DNA of 64,000 bases from DATCHW01 sp036508135. Lineage in GTDB: Bacteria > Bacteroidota > Ignavibacteria > Tepidaquicellales > Tepidaquicellaceae. The stretch covers positions 73,877 to 137,876 of the forward strand of contig DATCHW010000020.1 of the NCBI GenBank assembly GCA_036508135.1, read 5' to 3'. Shown here in pieces: positions 33,501-42,420 of the stretch. Position numbers and translations under genes: made by a program. The notes beneath the pieces are model-generated. The model saw only the letters and a program-made list of their open reading frames with translations, ran no database searches and was not told where the DNA came from. Within the stretch, counting starts at the first letter, position 1. Each line of letters begins with the position of its first letter.

Positions 33501-34394
33501 TATGATTTCAAGGACTTCGATTTTGAAGAACCCTGGACTTCATATAAAAGAGCAATATCGCTTATTCCCGATATGTTCAAGAATTACAATTACAAGTATG
33601 TTGAAATTGAAGAAAAATATAAAAGACTTAAAGTAAAAGTTACGCTTGGTGACGAATTACCAACAGGCGTTGTAAAACTCGCAAAGGTTTATGTGGCTAA
33701 GAAAAGAAAATTATCGGTTGGTGATAAAATGGCTGGAAGACACGGAAATAAAGGTGTTGTAGCAAAAATCGTTCCGCAGGAAGATATGCCGTTTATGCCG
33801 GATGGTACACCCATAGATATAGTCCTTAATCCGTTAGGAGTGCCCTCAAGAATGAATCTTGGTCAGTTATATGAGACCGCACTCGGTTGGGTTGGCGAAA
33901 AATTAGGTGTTAAATTTGCAACGCCGATTTTTGACGGAGCCAGTGTCGAACAGATTCAGGATTTTCTTGTAAGAAATGAACTGCCAAGTAATTCAAGAAC
34001 AGACTTATTTGACGGCAGATCAGGAGAAAAATTTGACCAACAAGTAACCATAGGGTATATTTATATGCTTAAATTATCCCACCTTGTTGATGATAAAATA
34101 CACGCTCGTTCCATTGGACCATATTCTCTTATTACTCAGCAGCCATTAGGCGGAAAAGCCCAGTTCGGCGGTCAGAGATTCGGAGAAATGGAATGCTGGG
34201 CATTACAAGGTTACGGTGCTGCTAACATTCTGCAGGAAATGTTAACTATCAAAAGCGATGACGTTGCAGGCAGAAGTAAAGCATACGAAGCAATTATAAA
34301 AGGAGATAACCTCCCTGAACCAAGTGTTCCTGAATCTTTCAATGTATTGATGAAAGAATTACAAGGACTATGTTTAGACGTTAATATGGAATAA
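30558..34394 (+). CDS. rpoB: DNA-directed RNA polymerase subunit beta
   Basis: 1278 residues, complete. The rifampicin region is intact (SQLSQFMDQTNPLAEMTHKR then RISALGPGGL, ~475-505), with the Bacteroidetes-type T in the DQTNP segment where E. coli has N. The catalytic-side conserved motifs are present: ETPEGPNIGL, GRHGNKGVVAKI, and FGEMECWALQGYGAANILQE near the C-terminus. Insert ~300-345 is acidic (DDEETDVIEKTENEKPAKGK) and variable between phyla. It starts 27 bp after the terminator T-run and is 44 bp from rpoC. Confidence 0.98.
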   Translation: MENNQNNLGLKQINPKNKRLTFSKANIHLDPPDLLNVQVKSYNDFLQEDVPISKRKSQGLQAVFENNFPITDSRETALLEFVEYYLEKPPYNMKECQEQGLTFAVPVKVKLRLSTKPNAAAKDFNHVLEQDVYLGNLPYMTLRGSFIINGAERVIVSQLHRSPGVVFSESTHANGTKLFSARVIPYKGSWVEFTTDINDLLYAYVDRKKKFYFSTLLKALGINDKIQMLELFNLVEKVEITNKNYLDFVGRLTAENVVDTETGADMEISENTELTDEQLLTIVNYKIRKINLFKKDATDGEKVIFKTVLSDDEETDVIEKTENEKPAKGKSSNYYIDSEGESARSYIEKQFFNAKKYDLGDVGRYKINRKLNLNIDPVITILTLDDIVALITFIKELIDGKREVDDIDHLGNRRVRTVNEQLSQQFALGLSRMTRTIREKMSIHDDENLTPIRLISARPITSALSSFFGTSQLSQFMDQTNPLAEMTHKRRISALGPGGLSRERAGFEVRDVHYTHYGRLCPIETPEGPNIGLISSLTIHSRVNNLGFIETPYRKVVNGKVTDEIEFLSADNEDNFRIAQANAEMDNKNNLLSLKIKARFKGDFPMLKPDEIDFMDVATNQIVSAAAALIPFLEHDDANRALMGSNMQRQAVPLLRPEAPIVGTGFEEIVARDSRSMILAEADGIIESVSSDRITAKYNIKEDSDESLLSFDDKRTVEYNLVKFLRTNQDTSINQRPVVTEGQRVKKGDILADGSSTQNGELALGRNILVAFMPWRGYNYEDAIVISERVVSKDIFTSIHIEEFSLEVRDTKRGEEELTKEIPNVSEEATKDLDENGIVRIGAEVKEGDILIGKVTPKGETEPTPEEKLLRAIFGDKAGDVKDASLRATPGLKGIVINKKLFARKTRDTEGKREEKKRIDKYESERKREVRDLNMKFADKLGILLEGKDCVGIYDTKGNDILRKNTTFKRETFINLIENHGYDFKDFDFEEPWTSYKRAISLIPDMFKNYNYKYVEIEEKYKRLKVKVTLGDELPTGVVKLAKVYVAKKRKLSVGDKMAGRHGNKGVVAKIVPQEDMPFMPDGTPIDIVLNPLGVPSRMNLGQLYETALGWVGEKLGVKFATPIFDGASVEQIQDFLVRNELPSNSRTDLFDGRSGEKFDQQVTIGYIYMLKLSHLVDDKIHARSIGPYSLITQQPLGGKAQFGGQRFGEMECWALQGYGAANILQEMLTIKSDDVAGRSKAYEAIIKGDNLPEPSVPESFNVLMKELQGLCLDVNME

Positions 34395-34438
34395 GTAAAA
34401 TCATTCTTAAAAGTTTAAAATTATAAAAAGAGGTAATA

Positions 34439-37400
34439 ATGGCATTAAAAATAGAATTAAAAAGGAAGCGGGTTACAAAGATTACTATCAATCTGGCTTC
34501 CACAGAATCTATTATTGGGAATTCTTATGGAGAGGTTACGAAGCCGGAAACAATAAATTACAGGACATTTAAACCTGACAAAGATGGTTTGTTTTGTGAA
34601 AAAATCTTCGGTCCTGTAAAAGACTGGGAATGCCATTGCGGGAAATACAAAGGAATCAGATATAAAGGTATAGTCTGCGACAGATGCGGAGTAGAAATAA
34701 ACCTGAAAAGCGTCCGCCGTGACAGAATGGGGCACATATCATTATGCGTTCCGGTTGTACATATTTGGTACTTCCGTTCTATGCCTTCAAAAATCGGATA
34801 TGTCCTGGGAATCTCTTCCAAAGAACTCGAACGAATCATATATTATGAAACTTATGTAGTCGTAAATCCCGGAAATATTGTGGAAGAGGGTAAGCCCAAA
34901 TTTAGAAGAATGCAGCTGATAACGGAAGAAGAATATCTTGATGCTTTTGGTAGAATGAGCGAAGCAGAGCATTTGCTTGATGACGATGATCCGAAAAAGT
35001 TTGTTGCAGATCAAGGCGGACATGCTATTAAAGCATTGCTTCGTTCTGTAAAACTCGAGGAAGATATTCTAAGACTCAGAAATGAACTCGATGAAGATCC
35101 TTCTGCGTTGAAAAAAGCCGAAAATATAAAAAGATTAAGGGTCATAGAATCTTTCAAACTGAAATTAGGCGGTAAACTAAATAAACCTGAATGGATGGTG
35201 CTTGATGTAGTTCCTGTAATTCCTCCGGAACTAAGACCTCTGGTTCCGTTGGAAGGCGGAAGATTTGCTACCAGTGACCTGAATGATCTTTACAGAAGAG
35301 TTATAATAAGAAATAACAGATTAAAAAGATTAATGGATATCAAAGCCCCTGAAGTGATTTTAAGAAATGAAAAAAGAATGCTTCAGGAAGCTGTAGATGC
35401 TTTGCTGGATAACTCAAGAAGAGTTACGGCAGTGAAATCAGAAAACAGGGCTTTAAAATCTTTATCGGATATTTTGAAAGGAAAACAAGGAAGGTTCAGA
35501 CAGAATCTTCTGGGTAAGAGGGTTGACTATTCAGGACGTTCAGTCATCGTTGTAGGTCCGGAATTGAAATTACACCAGTGCGGAATCCCGAAAGATATGG
35601 CTCTTGAATTATTTAAACCGTTCGTTATCAGAAGATTGATTGACAGGGACTACGTAAAGACTGTAAAGAGTGCAAAGAAAATGATTGATAAGAGAACTCC
35701 GGAAGTATGGGATATACTCGAAAATGTTATTGATGGTCATCCCATCATGCTGAACAGAGCTCCTACGCTCCACCGTTTAAGTATTCAGGCATTCCAGCCG
35801 ATACTTATAGAAGGCAAAGCTATCACACTTCATCCGTTCGTTTGTATAGCATTCAATGCTGACTTTGACGGTGACCAGATGGCAGTTCACGTTCCGCTTT
35901 CTTATGATTCACAACTCGAAGCATCAGTACTTATGCTCTCAACACATAATATCCTTTCTCCTCAAAATGGAAATCCAATTATTATTCCTAATCAGGAATT
36001 AATTCTCGGTGTATATTACCTCACTAAAGAGCAAAAAGGCGATATCGGAGAAGGAAAAATATTCTCATCTCCTGAAGAAGTAATAATTGCATTACAAAAT
36101 AAAAAGCTCGGACTTCATGCGAGAATTAAAGTTAGGGTAAAAGGCGAAATGTTCTCCACCACTACAGGCAGAGTAATTTTCAACGAAATCGTACCTGATG
36201 AATATAAAGAATATATTCCTTTTATTAACGAATTACTGAAGAAGAAAAAAGTAATCGAAATTATTGGAAATATATATAAGAAAGTAGGAAATCTGAAAAC
36301 AGCCGTGTTCTTGGATAAACTAAAAGAACTTGGATTCAAGTATGCAACAGACGGCGGTCTTTCGGTAAATATTGATGATATAGAAGTTCCCGGTGAAAAG
36401 AAAAAAATTATCGAAGATGCATTAAAAAGAGTTGATAATATTGAAAAATCCAAATCAAGAGGAATAATTTCCGAGAATGAAAGATATAATAAAGTTATTG
36501 ATATCTGGACTCACGTTCGTGATCAGGTAAAGAATCATTTGATGGAAAATCTGAAAAATTCGAAGGATGGATTTAATTCTCTGCATATGATGATCGACTC
36601 CGGTGCAAGAGGATCGGCAGAACAGGTCAGCCAGCTTGCAGGTATGAGAGGACTTATGCAGAAACCTCAGAAATCTTTAACAGGTCAGTCAGGCGAAATT
36701 ATTGAAAATCCGATTATTGCAAACTTCAAGGAAGGGCTTTCCATCCTCGAGTACTTTATATCAACACACGGTGCAAGAAAAGGTCTTGCTGATACAGCAT
36801 TAAAAACTGCAGATGCAGGTTATCTGACAAGAAGGCTTGTCGATGTAGCGCAGGATGTTATAATCAATGAAGATGACTGCGGAACCATAAGAGGCGTTCC
36901 TACCGAAGCTCTTAAAGAAGGTGAAGACGTAAAAGAACCTCTCGCAGAAAGGATACTTGGAAGAGTAGCCGTTAACGATGTTGTTGACCCAAGAAGCAAG
37001 AAGATTTTAGTAAAAGCAGGCGAAGAAATTGATGAAGATATTGCACAGTCAATAGCTGATTCTCCTATTACAACGGTTGAAATCAGGTCAGTATTGACCT
37101 GCGAAACCAAAAGAGGTGTATGCGCCAAGTGTTACGGAAGAAATCTTTCAACTGGTAAAATGGTGCAGACAGGTGAAGCGGTAGGTATCATTGCCGCACA
37201 GTCAATCGGTGAACCAGGTACTCAGCTTACTTTAAGAACTTTCCACATCGGAGGTACTGCAAGTAAAATTGTTACCCAATCAAACATCCACTCAAAATTC
37301 GAAGGAAAAGTAAAATTCGAAAATATGAGGATGGTTGAGTATAAAGGTTCTGACGGTGATAAATTCATTTCTCTAAGCAGAAACGGTGTTATTAATATTA

Positions 37401-38824
37401 TTGAAGATTCCGGAGAAATTCTCACAAAATATAAAGTAGAATATGGCGCAACTCTTAAAGTTAAAAATAATGAAAGAGTTGTTAAAAACCAGATACTTTA
37501 CGAATGGGATCCATATAATTCAGTTGTCGTGGCAGAAAATGACGGATTGATTCAGTATCAGGATCTGGAAGAAGGAAAACAGTACGAACTTATCAAAGAT
37601 GAGCAGACCGGACACTTCCAGAAAACAGTAATAGAAAGTAAAGACAAAACAAAAAGTCCTTCAATAAACATTCTCAGCCCGAAAGGTACTCACAAAATAC
37701 TTAGCACATATCTGATTCCGGCAAAAGCTAACCTTCTTGTTGACAATAGTGCAGAAGTAAAAGCAGGAACAATACTTGTTAAAATACCTCGTGAATCCGG
37801 TAAGACAAGAGATATCACGGGTGGTTTGCCGAGAGTAACGGAATTATTCGAAGCAAGAAGTCCAAGCGATCCGGCTAGAATTGCTGAAATTGACGGCGTC
37901 GTGGAAATCGGAAAAATTACCAGAGGCGGCAGGGAATTGAAAATTCAATCTCTCGAGGGTTCGATAGTAAAAGATTATAAGATTCCTACAGCCAAGCATA
38001 TACTTGTTAGAAATGGCGACGTTGTAACAGCAGGAGATGCTCTAACTGGCGGTGCCTCAGATCCTATTGATATTCTTAAGATAAAAGGTGTATCCGAAGT
38101 TCAGGGATATCTTGTAAATGAAATTCAGGAAGTTTACAGAATCCAGGGTGTTAAAATCAATGACAAACATATTGAAGTGATTGTAAGACAAATGCTTCAA
38201 AAAGTTAAGATTACAGATACAGGAGATACTAATTCACTCGAGGGTGATGTCATCCATAAAAATCTCTTCTCCGAGGAAAATGAAAAATTAAAAGGAATGG
38301 TTGTTGTAACTGATAAAGGCGATAGCGATAAAGTGAAAATGAAAGGAACATACAATAAGAAAGAGATAAAAGAACTTAACTCCATACTCAAGAAAAAAGG
38401 TAAAACTCAAATCAAAGCACGTGAAGCAATTCCTGCAACTGCCGAACCTGTTTTACTTGGTATAACACAAACATCCTTAACGACCGACAGTTTTATTTCT
38501 GCAGCATCGTTCCAGGAAACTACGAGAGTCCTTACAGATGCGGCTATCAAGGGTAAAGTTGACAGGTTATTAGGATTGAAAGAAAATGTTATCATCGGAC
38601 AGTTGATTCCTGCCGGTTCCGGTCTTAAAAGGTACAGAGATCTGCTTGTCTTCAGGAAAGACGGAATGCCGATTGATGAAGAAAAAACCGAAGAACCAGT
38701 TGAAGCAGAAATCGAGGAAGTAGTAGAAAAAGTAAAAACGAAAAGAGTTGTAAAATCATCAACTACTAAGTCAACAGCTAAAACAAAAGTAAAAGCTAAA
38801 ACAAAAACAAAAACAAAAGCATAA
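34439..38824 (+). CDS. rpoC: DNA-directed RNA polymerase subunit beta'
   Basis: 1461 residues, complete. The N-terminal zinc finger is CHCG...CDRCGVE (~66-86); the active-site Mg loop NADFDGDQMAVHVPLS is at ~475-490; the second zinc site is CETKRGVCAKC (~895-905). The trigger-loop region includes AGMRGLMQKPQ and GARKGLADTALKTADAGYLT. The C-terminus has a low-complexity Lys/Thr tail (TTKSTAKTKVKAKTKTKTKA) beyond the usual end, after an acidic stretch. A strong terminator follows within 30 bp. Confidence 0.98.
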   Translation: MALKIELKRKRVTKITINLASTESIIGNSYGEVTKPETINYRTFKPDKDGLFCEKIFGPVKDWECHCGKYKGIRYKGIVCDRCGVEINLKSVRRDRMGHISLCVPVVHIWYFRSMPSKIGYVLGISSKELERIIYYETYVVVNPGNIVEEGKPKFRRMQLITEEEYLDAFGRMSEAEHLLDDDDPKKFVADQGGHAIKALLRSVKLEEDILRLRNELDEDPSALKKAENIKRLRVIESFKLKLGGKLNKPEWMVLDVVPVIPPELRPLVPLEGGRFATSDLNDLYRRVIIRNNRLKRLMDIKAPEVILRNEKRMLQEAVDALLDNSRRVTAVKSENRALKSLSDILKGKQGRFRQNLLGKRVDYSGRSVIVVGPELKLHQCGIPKDMALELFKPFVIRRLIDRDYVKTVKSAKKMIDKRTPEVWDILENVIDGHPIMLNRAPTLHRLSIQAFQPILIEGKAITLHPFVCIAFNADFDGDQMAVHVPLSYDSQLEASVLMLSTHNILSPQNGNPIIIPNQELILGVYYLTKEQKGDIGEGKIFSSPEEVIIALQNKKLGLHARIKVRVKGEMFSTTTGRVIFNEIVPDEYKEYIPFINELLKKKKVIEIIGNIYKKVGNLKTAVFLDKLKELGFKYATDGGLSVNIDDIEVPGEKKKIIEDALKRVDNIEKSKSRGIISENERYNKVIDIWTHVRDQVKNHLMENLKNSKDGFNSLHMMIDSGARGSAEQVSQLAGMRGLMQKPQKSLTGQSGEIIENPIIANFKEGLSILEYFISTHGARKGLADTALKTADAGYLTRRLVDVAQDVIINEDDCGTIRGVPTEALKEGEDVKEPLAERILGRVAVNDVVDPRSKKILVKAGEEIDEDIAQSIADSPITTVEIRSVLTCETKRGVCAKCYGRNLSTGKMVQTGEAVGIIAAQSIGEPGTQLTLRTFHIGGTASKIVTQSNIHSKFEGKVKFENMRMVEYKGSDGDKFISLSRNGVINIIEDSGEILTKYKVEYGATLKVKNNERVVKNQILYEWDPYNSVVVAENDGLIQYQDLEEGKQYELIKDEQTGHFQKTVIESKDKTKSPSINILSPKGTHKILSTYLIPAKANLLVDNSAEVKAGTILVKIPRESGKTRDITGGLPRVTELFEARSPSDPARIAEIDGVVEIGKITRGGRELKIQSLEGSIVKDYKIPTAKHILVRNGDVVTAGDALTGGASDPIDILKIKGVSEVQGYLVNEIQEVYRIQGVKINDKHIEVIVRQMLQKVKITDTGDTNSLEGDVIHKNLFSEENEKLKGMVVVTDKGDSDKVKMKGTYNKKEIKELNSILKKKGKTQIKAREAIPATAEPVLLGITQTSLTTDSFISAASFQETTRVLTDAAIKGKVDRLLGLKENVIIGQLIPAGSGLKRYRDLLVFRKDGMPIDEEKTEEPVEAEIEEVVEKVKTKRVVKSSTTKSTAKTKVKAKTKTKTKA

Positions 38825-38848
38825 TCTTTTTGTTTGAGTAAAATTCTA

Positions 38849-38878
38849 AAAGGCTGGCATAAATTGCCAGCCTTTTTT
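38849..38878 (+). terminator. Rho-independent terminator after rpoC
   Basis: GGCTGGCA (38852-38859) and TGCCAGCC (38865-38872) form a perfect stem with loop TAAAT, flanked by AAA/TTT that extends it, followed by a T-run. Confidence 0.9.
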
Positions 38879-38930
38879 ATTTATTTCATAAATCCAATCA
38901 AACTAACTTAATTTTCTGTTACATTAAGTA

Positions 38931-40479
38931 GTTAGTCCTTAAAAAGTCATTTAGCAGTTTCAATTCTTGATTCTATGAAAAGAATCTGATCAAAAATTAA
39001 TTTTAGTGTCATTAACAAATTGAGACAAAAATATTTAAGCCTCCACTTATAGCTATTCAACCACAATTTCAAGTTCATTGCAGAAGCTGCCAAAAACACA
39101 TTTACTGTATCTCCTATTATGCCTTTGTAATAGTTCTTATTCATTCGGTAATCATTCTTTAAATGAGATATTTTTCCTTCTATTCCTGCTCGTCTTCTTT
39201 GGTCTGTTCGCATCTTACTCCTTAAATATTTGCTCTTACCTTTTCCGCTTTCAGGACGCACGACTTGTGTTTCACCTACTGTATCAGCTCCTCTATAACC
39301 TAAATCTACTATTGCTCGCTTCGGTTCATAGCCATTGAAATCTTTAAATTGTTGCAACGCTGCCGGTAATGTATGACCATCATAATCGTTTTTCTCGAGA
39401 CTAAGAGCTCCAAGGATTACTCCATTATTTTTTCCGATTATTAGTGATACCTTATTTCCAAATTCATACTTCTTATGTGCTTTTCCTTTGCTTATACATT
39501 CTGTATGTGGTTCGTGCAAACTATAAACTTTGTTTTTATCCTCTCGTTTCTGGGATAATACTCTCTTGTACAATTCTGTCTGTGTCGAATTTCTTTTTAA
39601 CTGACTTGGGGTTAATTTCCGGAGCAAATCCCTTACCAACCTCCCCGCTATTGTCTTTATTCGCTTCGCAGCCTTCTTTGCAAGATGCCTTTGCTTTATA
39701 CTCTTTTTAAACCTTTGTTGATATGATAGCTTTTTTATTGTCCGTCTGTAATTTTGTCTCAATTCTATTTCTTCTCTTTCGGCTATCTTTAAACATTTTT
39801 TTATAATTGATTTATACAATTTATCATCTGTCGGAAATGTAATGTTCTTTTCTTGAACTGTAGTATCCACTATCACGTCATTTTCTCTTGGCTTAACTTC
39901 ATTTCCTTTCCCTTGTTGATTTTTCTTATCGCTGGATTTTGACTTAACCTTCTTATTCTCAACTTCATTTGCTATTCTTATGCTCTCTTGAAATATTAAT
40001 TCCATTCCGCTCTCTGTGATTCTATTTCTAAAATGAACCAACTCACTTGCTTCACATGGAACTTTAGATATAAATTTTGTTTCTCCACAAAAATATTGAT
40101 AATAGGAATTTTCTTGCCATTGCTCAACAACACTTTCGTCGCTTAAATTTCTTAAGTGCTTTATGAGTATTATTCCCACCATCATTCGTATTGGCTTTGC
40201 AGGTCTTCCCATTGTCTCGCTAGAATATTTCTTAAATTCTTCTTCAAACTTTGACCAGTTTATTTTATTTGCTAAAGCAAATAAGGGATGTTTTTTATCC
40301 AATTGTTCTTCAAAGGTGCTGCAAAAAGTTGCTTGGTTATTGTCAGATTTAGGTTTAATCATTTGTTTTTATTTGCAAGGTTTTGATATAAAAATCGTTA
40401 TTTCTTGCAATAAAAACAAGTGAAAAAAATATATATCTAAATGTTTTAACAAATAGTTATACTGTTTTTAAGGGCGAAC
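38931..40479. mobile_element. Complete IS5-like insertion sequence with 6-bp target duplication
   Basis: 1549 bp. The left end begins GTTAGTCCTTAAAAA and the right end, read inward on the other strand, begins GTTCGCCCTTAAAAA: 15-bp terminal inverted repeats with two mismatches. TAAGTA lies directly outside both ends (38925-38930 and 40480-40485), a perfect target duplication. The single transposase gene is on the minus strand. Insertion is between the rpoC terminator and the mraZ promoter. Confidence 0.85.
38947..40362 (-). CDS. IS5-like DDE transposase
   Basis: 471 residues. The N-terminal domain (YSSETMGRPAKPIRMMVGII, ~46-65; SDESVVEQWQENSYYQYFCG) is the DUF772-type domain of IS5-group transposases. 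The catalytic acids of the DDE fold are likely in DVIVDTTVQEKNI (~166), RAIVDLGYRG (~350) and RAGIEGKISHLK (~395). A Lys/Ser-rich linker (~140-165) and a basic segment QRHLAKKAAKRIK lie between. It is intact from ATG to stop, so the element may be active. The reading frame ends 16 bp from the left end of the element. Confidence 0.88.
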   Translation of the reverse strand: MIKPKSDNNQATFCSTFEEQLDKKHPLFALANKINWSKFEEEFKKYSSETMGRPAKPIRMMVGIILIKHLRNLSDESVVEQWQENSYYQYFCGETKFISKVPCEASELVHFRNRITESGMELIFQESIRIANEVENKKVKSKSSDKKNQQGKGNEVKPRENDVIVDTTVQEKNITFPTDDKLYKSIIKKCLKIAEREEIELRQNYRRTIKKLSYQQRFKKSIKQRHLAKKAAKRIKTIAGRLVRDLLRKLTPSQLKRNSTQTELYKRVLSQKREDKNKVYSLHEPHTECISKGKAHKKYEFGNKVSLIIGKNNGVILGALSLEKNDYDGHTLPAALQQFKDFNGYEPKRAIVDLGYRGADTVGETQVVRPESGKGKSKYLRSKMRTDQRRRAGIEGKISHLKNDYRMNKNYYKGIIGDTVNVFLAASAMNLKLWLNSYKWRLKYFCLNLLMTLKLIFDQILFIESRIETAK

Positions 40480-40603
40480 TAAGTATTCATTTTAAAAGGA
40501 AAATTACTTCAACAATTTTGGTTTTTCACACCTTTTCGAGCCCTAATTGATATTTAATAAATATCAGCTAAAATGATATTTCCCTAAAAATCTTAAAAAA
40601 AGG

Positions 40604-40634
40604 TTTGACTTTACGTAAAAAATGATTATTTTTG
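40604..40634 (+). promoter_or_regulatory. Bacteroidetes-type promoter of mraZ and the dcw cluster
   Basis: TTTG at 40604-40607 and TATTTTTG at 40627-40634, separated by exactly 19 bp, match the TTTG-N19-TAnnTTTG consensus for the primary sigma factor of Bacteroidetes. It is 125 bp inside from the IS end, so the insertion has left it intact. The rest of the gap 40480-40603 shows nothing recognisable. Confidence 0.75.
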
Positions 40635-40640
40635 TATATA

Positions 40641-40666
40641 GTGGAGGGAAGTGGAGTAAAGTGGAG
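40641..40666 (+). promoter_or_regulatory. MraZ box: three GTGGAG repeats
   Basis: GTGGAG occurs at 40641, 40651 and 40661 with a strict 10-bp period (spacers GGAA and TAAA). In E. coli and other bacteria MraZ binds three such direct repeats upstream of its own gene and represses the dcw operon. Here they begin 6 bp after the -7 element, covering the probable transcription start. Confidence 0.85.
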
Positions 40667-40708
40667 AATCTTTCCCGAACCTAATAAATTTCAAGAACTT
40701 ATAAAAAA

Positions 40709-41164
40709 ATGTTTCAGGGTCACTCAATATGTTCGATAGATAACAAGTCACGCATAATTTTGCCTGCAAAATTTCGTAAATATATAAATCCTGAAGCAGA
40801 TAATAAATTCATTATTACTCGCGGTATAGATCAGTGCCTTCTTATGTATCCTCTGGACGAATGGCTGAAAGTTCAATCCGCATTGCTGAATTACAATCCA
40901 CTCGATGCAAAGCAAAGACATTTTGTGAGAGAATTTTTACTGACAGTGAACGAAGTTGAACTCGATTCTCAAAACCGTATCCTTATACCTACTCAGCTAT
41001 TGGAATTTGCTGAACTTACAAAAGAAGCTATGGTGATAGGAATTCTTGATAAACTTGAAATCTGGAGTCCGGAAATAAAGAAAAAATATGATGATTCACA
41101 AAATGAATCCTATGAAGATGTTGCACAAAATGTATCCGAAATATTTATGAAGAGAAATGTATGA
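40709..41164 (+). CDS. mraZ: Transcriptional regulator MraZ
   Basis: 151 residues with two SpoVT/AbrB-like swapped-hairpin units: SICSIDNKSRIILPAKFRKY (~5-24) and NEVELDSQNRILIPTQLLEF (~80-99). MraZ is a DNA-binding protein of the cell-division cluster that recognises the repeats seen at 40641-40666, so autoregulation is strongly suggested. The stop overlaps the start of rsmH by 8 bp. Confidence 0.95.
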   Translation: MFQGHSICSIDNKSRIILPAKFRKYINPEADNKFIITRGIDQCLLMYPLDEWLKVQSALLNYNPLDAKQRHFVREFLLTVNEVELDSQNRILIPTQLLEFAELTKEAMVIGILDKLEIWSPEIKKKYDDSQNESYEDVAQNVSEIFMKRNV

Positions 41165-42095
41165 AAATAATTTTCATACACCCGTTCTTTTAAATGAAGC
41201 AATAGAATTTCTTTTTAATCCTGAAGTAAAAAAGCAAATTATAGTTGACGGCACAACAGGAGGAGGAGGATACGCGGAAAAGATCTGTGAACTTTTAAAA
41301 AATGATGATAAACTGATATGCATCGATAAAGATATCTTTGCTCTTGATTTCAGTGAAAAAAGATTAGAAAAATATGCAGACAGAACGAAATTCATTAACA
41401 GGGACTTCGGAGAAATAAAAGAAATTTTGCAGAAAAATGGTATAAAAGATATATCCGGTTTAGTTCTTGACCTGGGGCTTTCGTCGTATCAGTTGAATTC
41501 GGAGGACGGATTCAGTTTTATGAAAGATACACCGCTTGATATGCGGGCGGATAAATCAAAAAACCTGAAGGCTGAGAATGTGCTGAATGAATATTCAAAA
41601 GATGAACTCCTAAAGGTGTTTGAAGTTTATGGTGAGATAGGAAATTCGAAAAGATTAGTTGAATGTATTGCGGTGATCAGAAGAAAATCAGAAATAAAAA
41701 CAACATTTGATCTTGTAAATATAGTAAAGTCGGAATATAAGATTAATAAGGCGGGCCTTAATGATTTTCTTGCAAAAATTTTTCAGGCAATAAGAATTGA
41801 AGTCAATAACGAACTTAATAATCTTGAAAATGTTCTTTCTGATTCATTAAATTTTCTGGTTAAAGGAGGAAGAGTTGTCGTTATCTCTTATCACTCTCTT
41901 GAAGACAGAATTATTAAAAATTTTTTTAAGATTCATTCATTTAAAGAATCAGTTTCAAAATACAAAGAAAATTCAGAAGGAAAGGGTGCTTCTCTGAAAA
42001 TTCTGACTAAAAAACCCGTATTTCCTTCCTTTGAAGAAATAAAAAATAATCCGAGATCAAGAAGCGCAAAATTGAGAACTGCAGAAAAAATCTGA
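41157..42095 (+). CDS. rsmH: 16S rRNA (cytosine1402-N4)-methyltransferase RsmH
   Basis: 312 residues. The SAM-binding motif is VDGTTGGGGYAEKI (~31-44); further signatures are LVLDLGLSSYQLNSEDGFSF (~101-120), DMRADK and VVISYHSLEDRIIKNFF (~241-257). RsmH methylates C1402 of 16S rRNA in the decoding centre. It also shows the family's closing segment NPRSRSAKLRTAEKI. It is second in the dcw cluster, as usual. Confidence 0.96.
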   Translation: MYENNFHTPVLLNEAIEFLFNPEVKKQIIVDGTTGGGGYAEKICELLKNDDKLICIDKDIFALDFSEKRLEKYADRTKFINRDFGEIKEILQKNGIKDISGLVLDLGLSSYQLNSEDGFSFMKDTPLDMRADKSKNLKAENVLNEYSKDELLKVFEVYGEIGNSKRLVECIAVIRRKSEIKTTFDLVNIVKSEYKINKAGLNDFLAKIFQAIRIEVNNELNNLENVLSDSLNFLVKGGRVVVISYHSLEDRIIKNFFKIHSFKESVSKYKENSEGKGASLKILTKKPVFPSFEEIKNNPRSRSAKLRTAEKI

Positions 42096-42096
42096 T

Positions 42097-42411
42097 ATGA
42101 AAAACATAGAAAGAAAAAAAATAAAAATTTCAATATTCAATATTTTGATTTTACTTTTAATCACTGCGGTTTTTATCGCGCTTTACATTAATAACATAAT
42201 TAATGTAAATCGGCTCGTATCAGGGAATAATGAACTGAAAACAAACCTGACGGAATTATCAGGGAATAATGATGCATTAAAAACTGAAATAGAAAAACTA
42301 ATTACTTTTGAAAAGATAAATAATTATGCAGTTGAAAAGTTGAAAATGAAATATCTGGAAAGTTCTGTTGAAAAAGAAAATATCGTCATTAAAAAATCGG
42401 AATTACAGTAG
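42097..42411 (+). CDS. ftsL: FtsL-like divisome protein
   Basis: 104 residues. A basic N-terminus (KNIERKKIKIS), one membrane helix (IFNILILLLITAVFIALYIN) and a periplasmic coiled coil with the repeated segment LSGNN (ELKTNLTELSGNNDALKTEI). Sequence alone is weak because FtsL evolves fast, but size, topology and position between rsmH and ftsI identify it. FtsL with FtsB and FtsQ activates septal synthesis. One base separates it from rsmH. Confidence 0.8.
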   Translation: MKNIERKKIKISIFNILILLLITAVFIALYINNIINVNRLVSGNNELKTNLTELSGNNDALKTEIEKLITFEKINNYAVEKLKMKYLESSVEKENIVIKKSELQ

Positions 42412-42420
42412 ATGGAATAA

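Noticed and set aside
39078..39710. Plus-strand frames inside the insertion sequence
   Set aside because: They are antisense to the intact transposase and show no domain or start signal.
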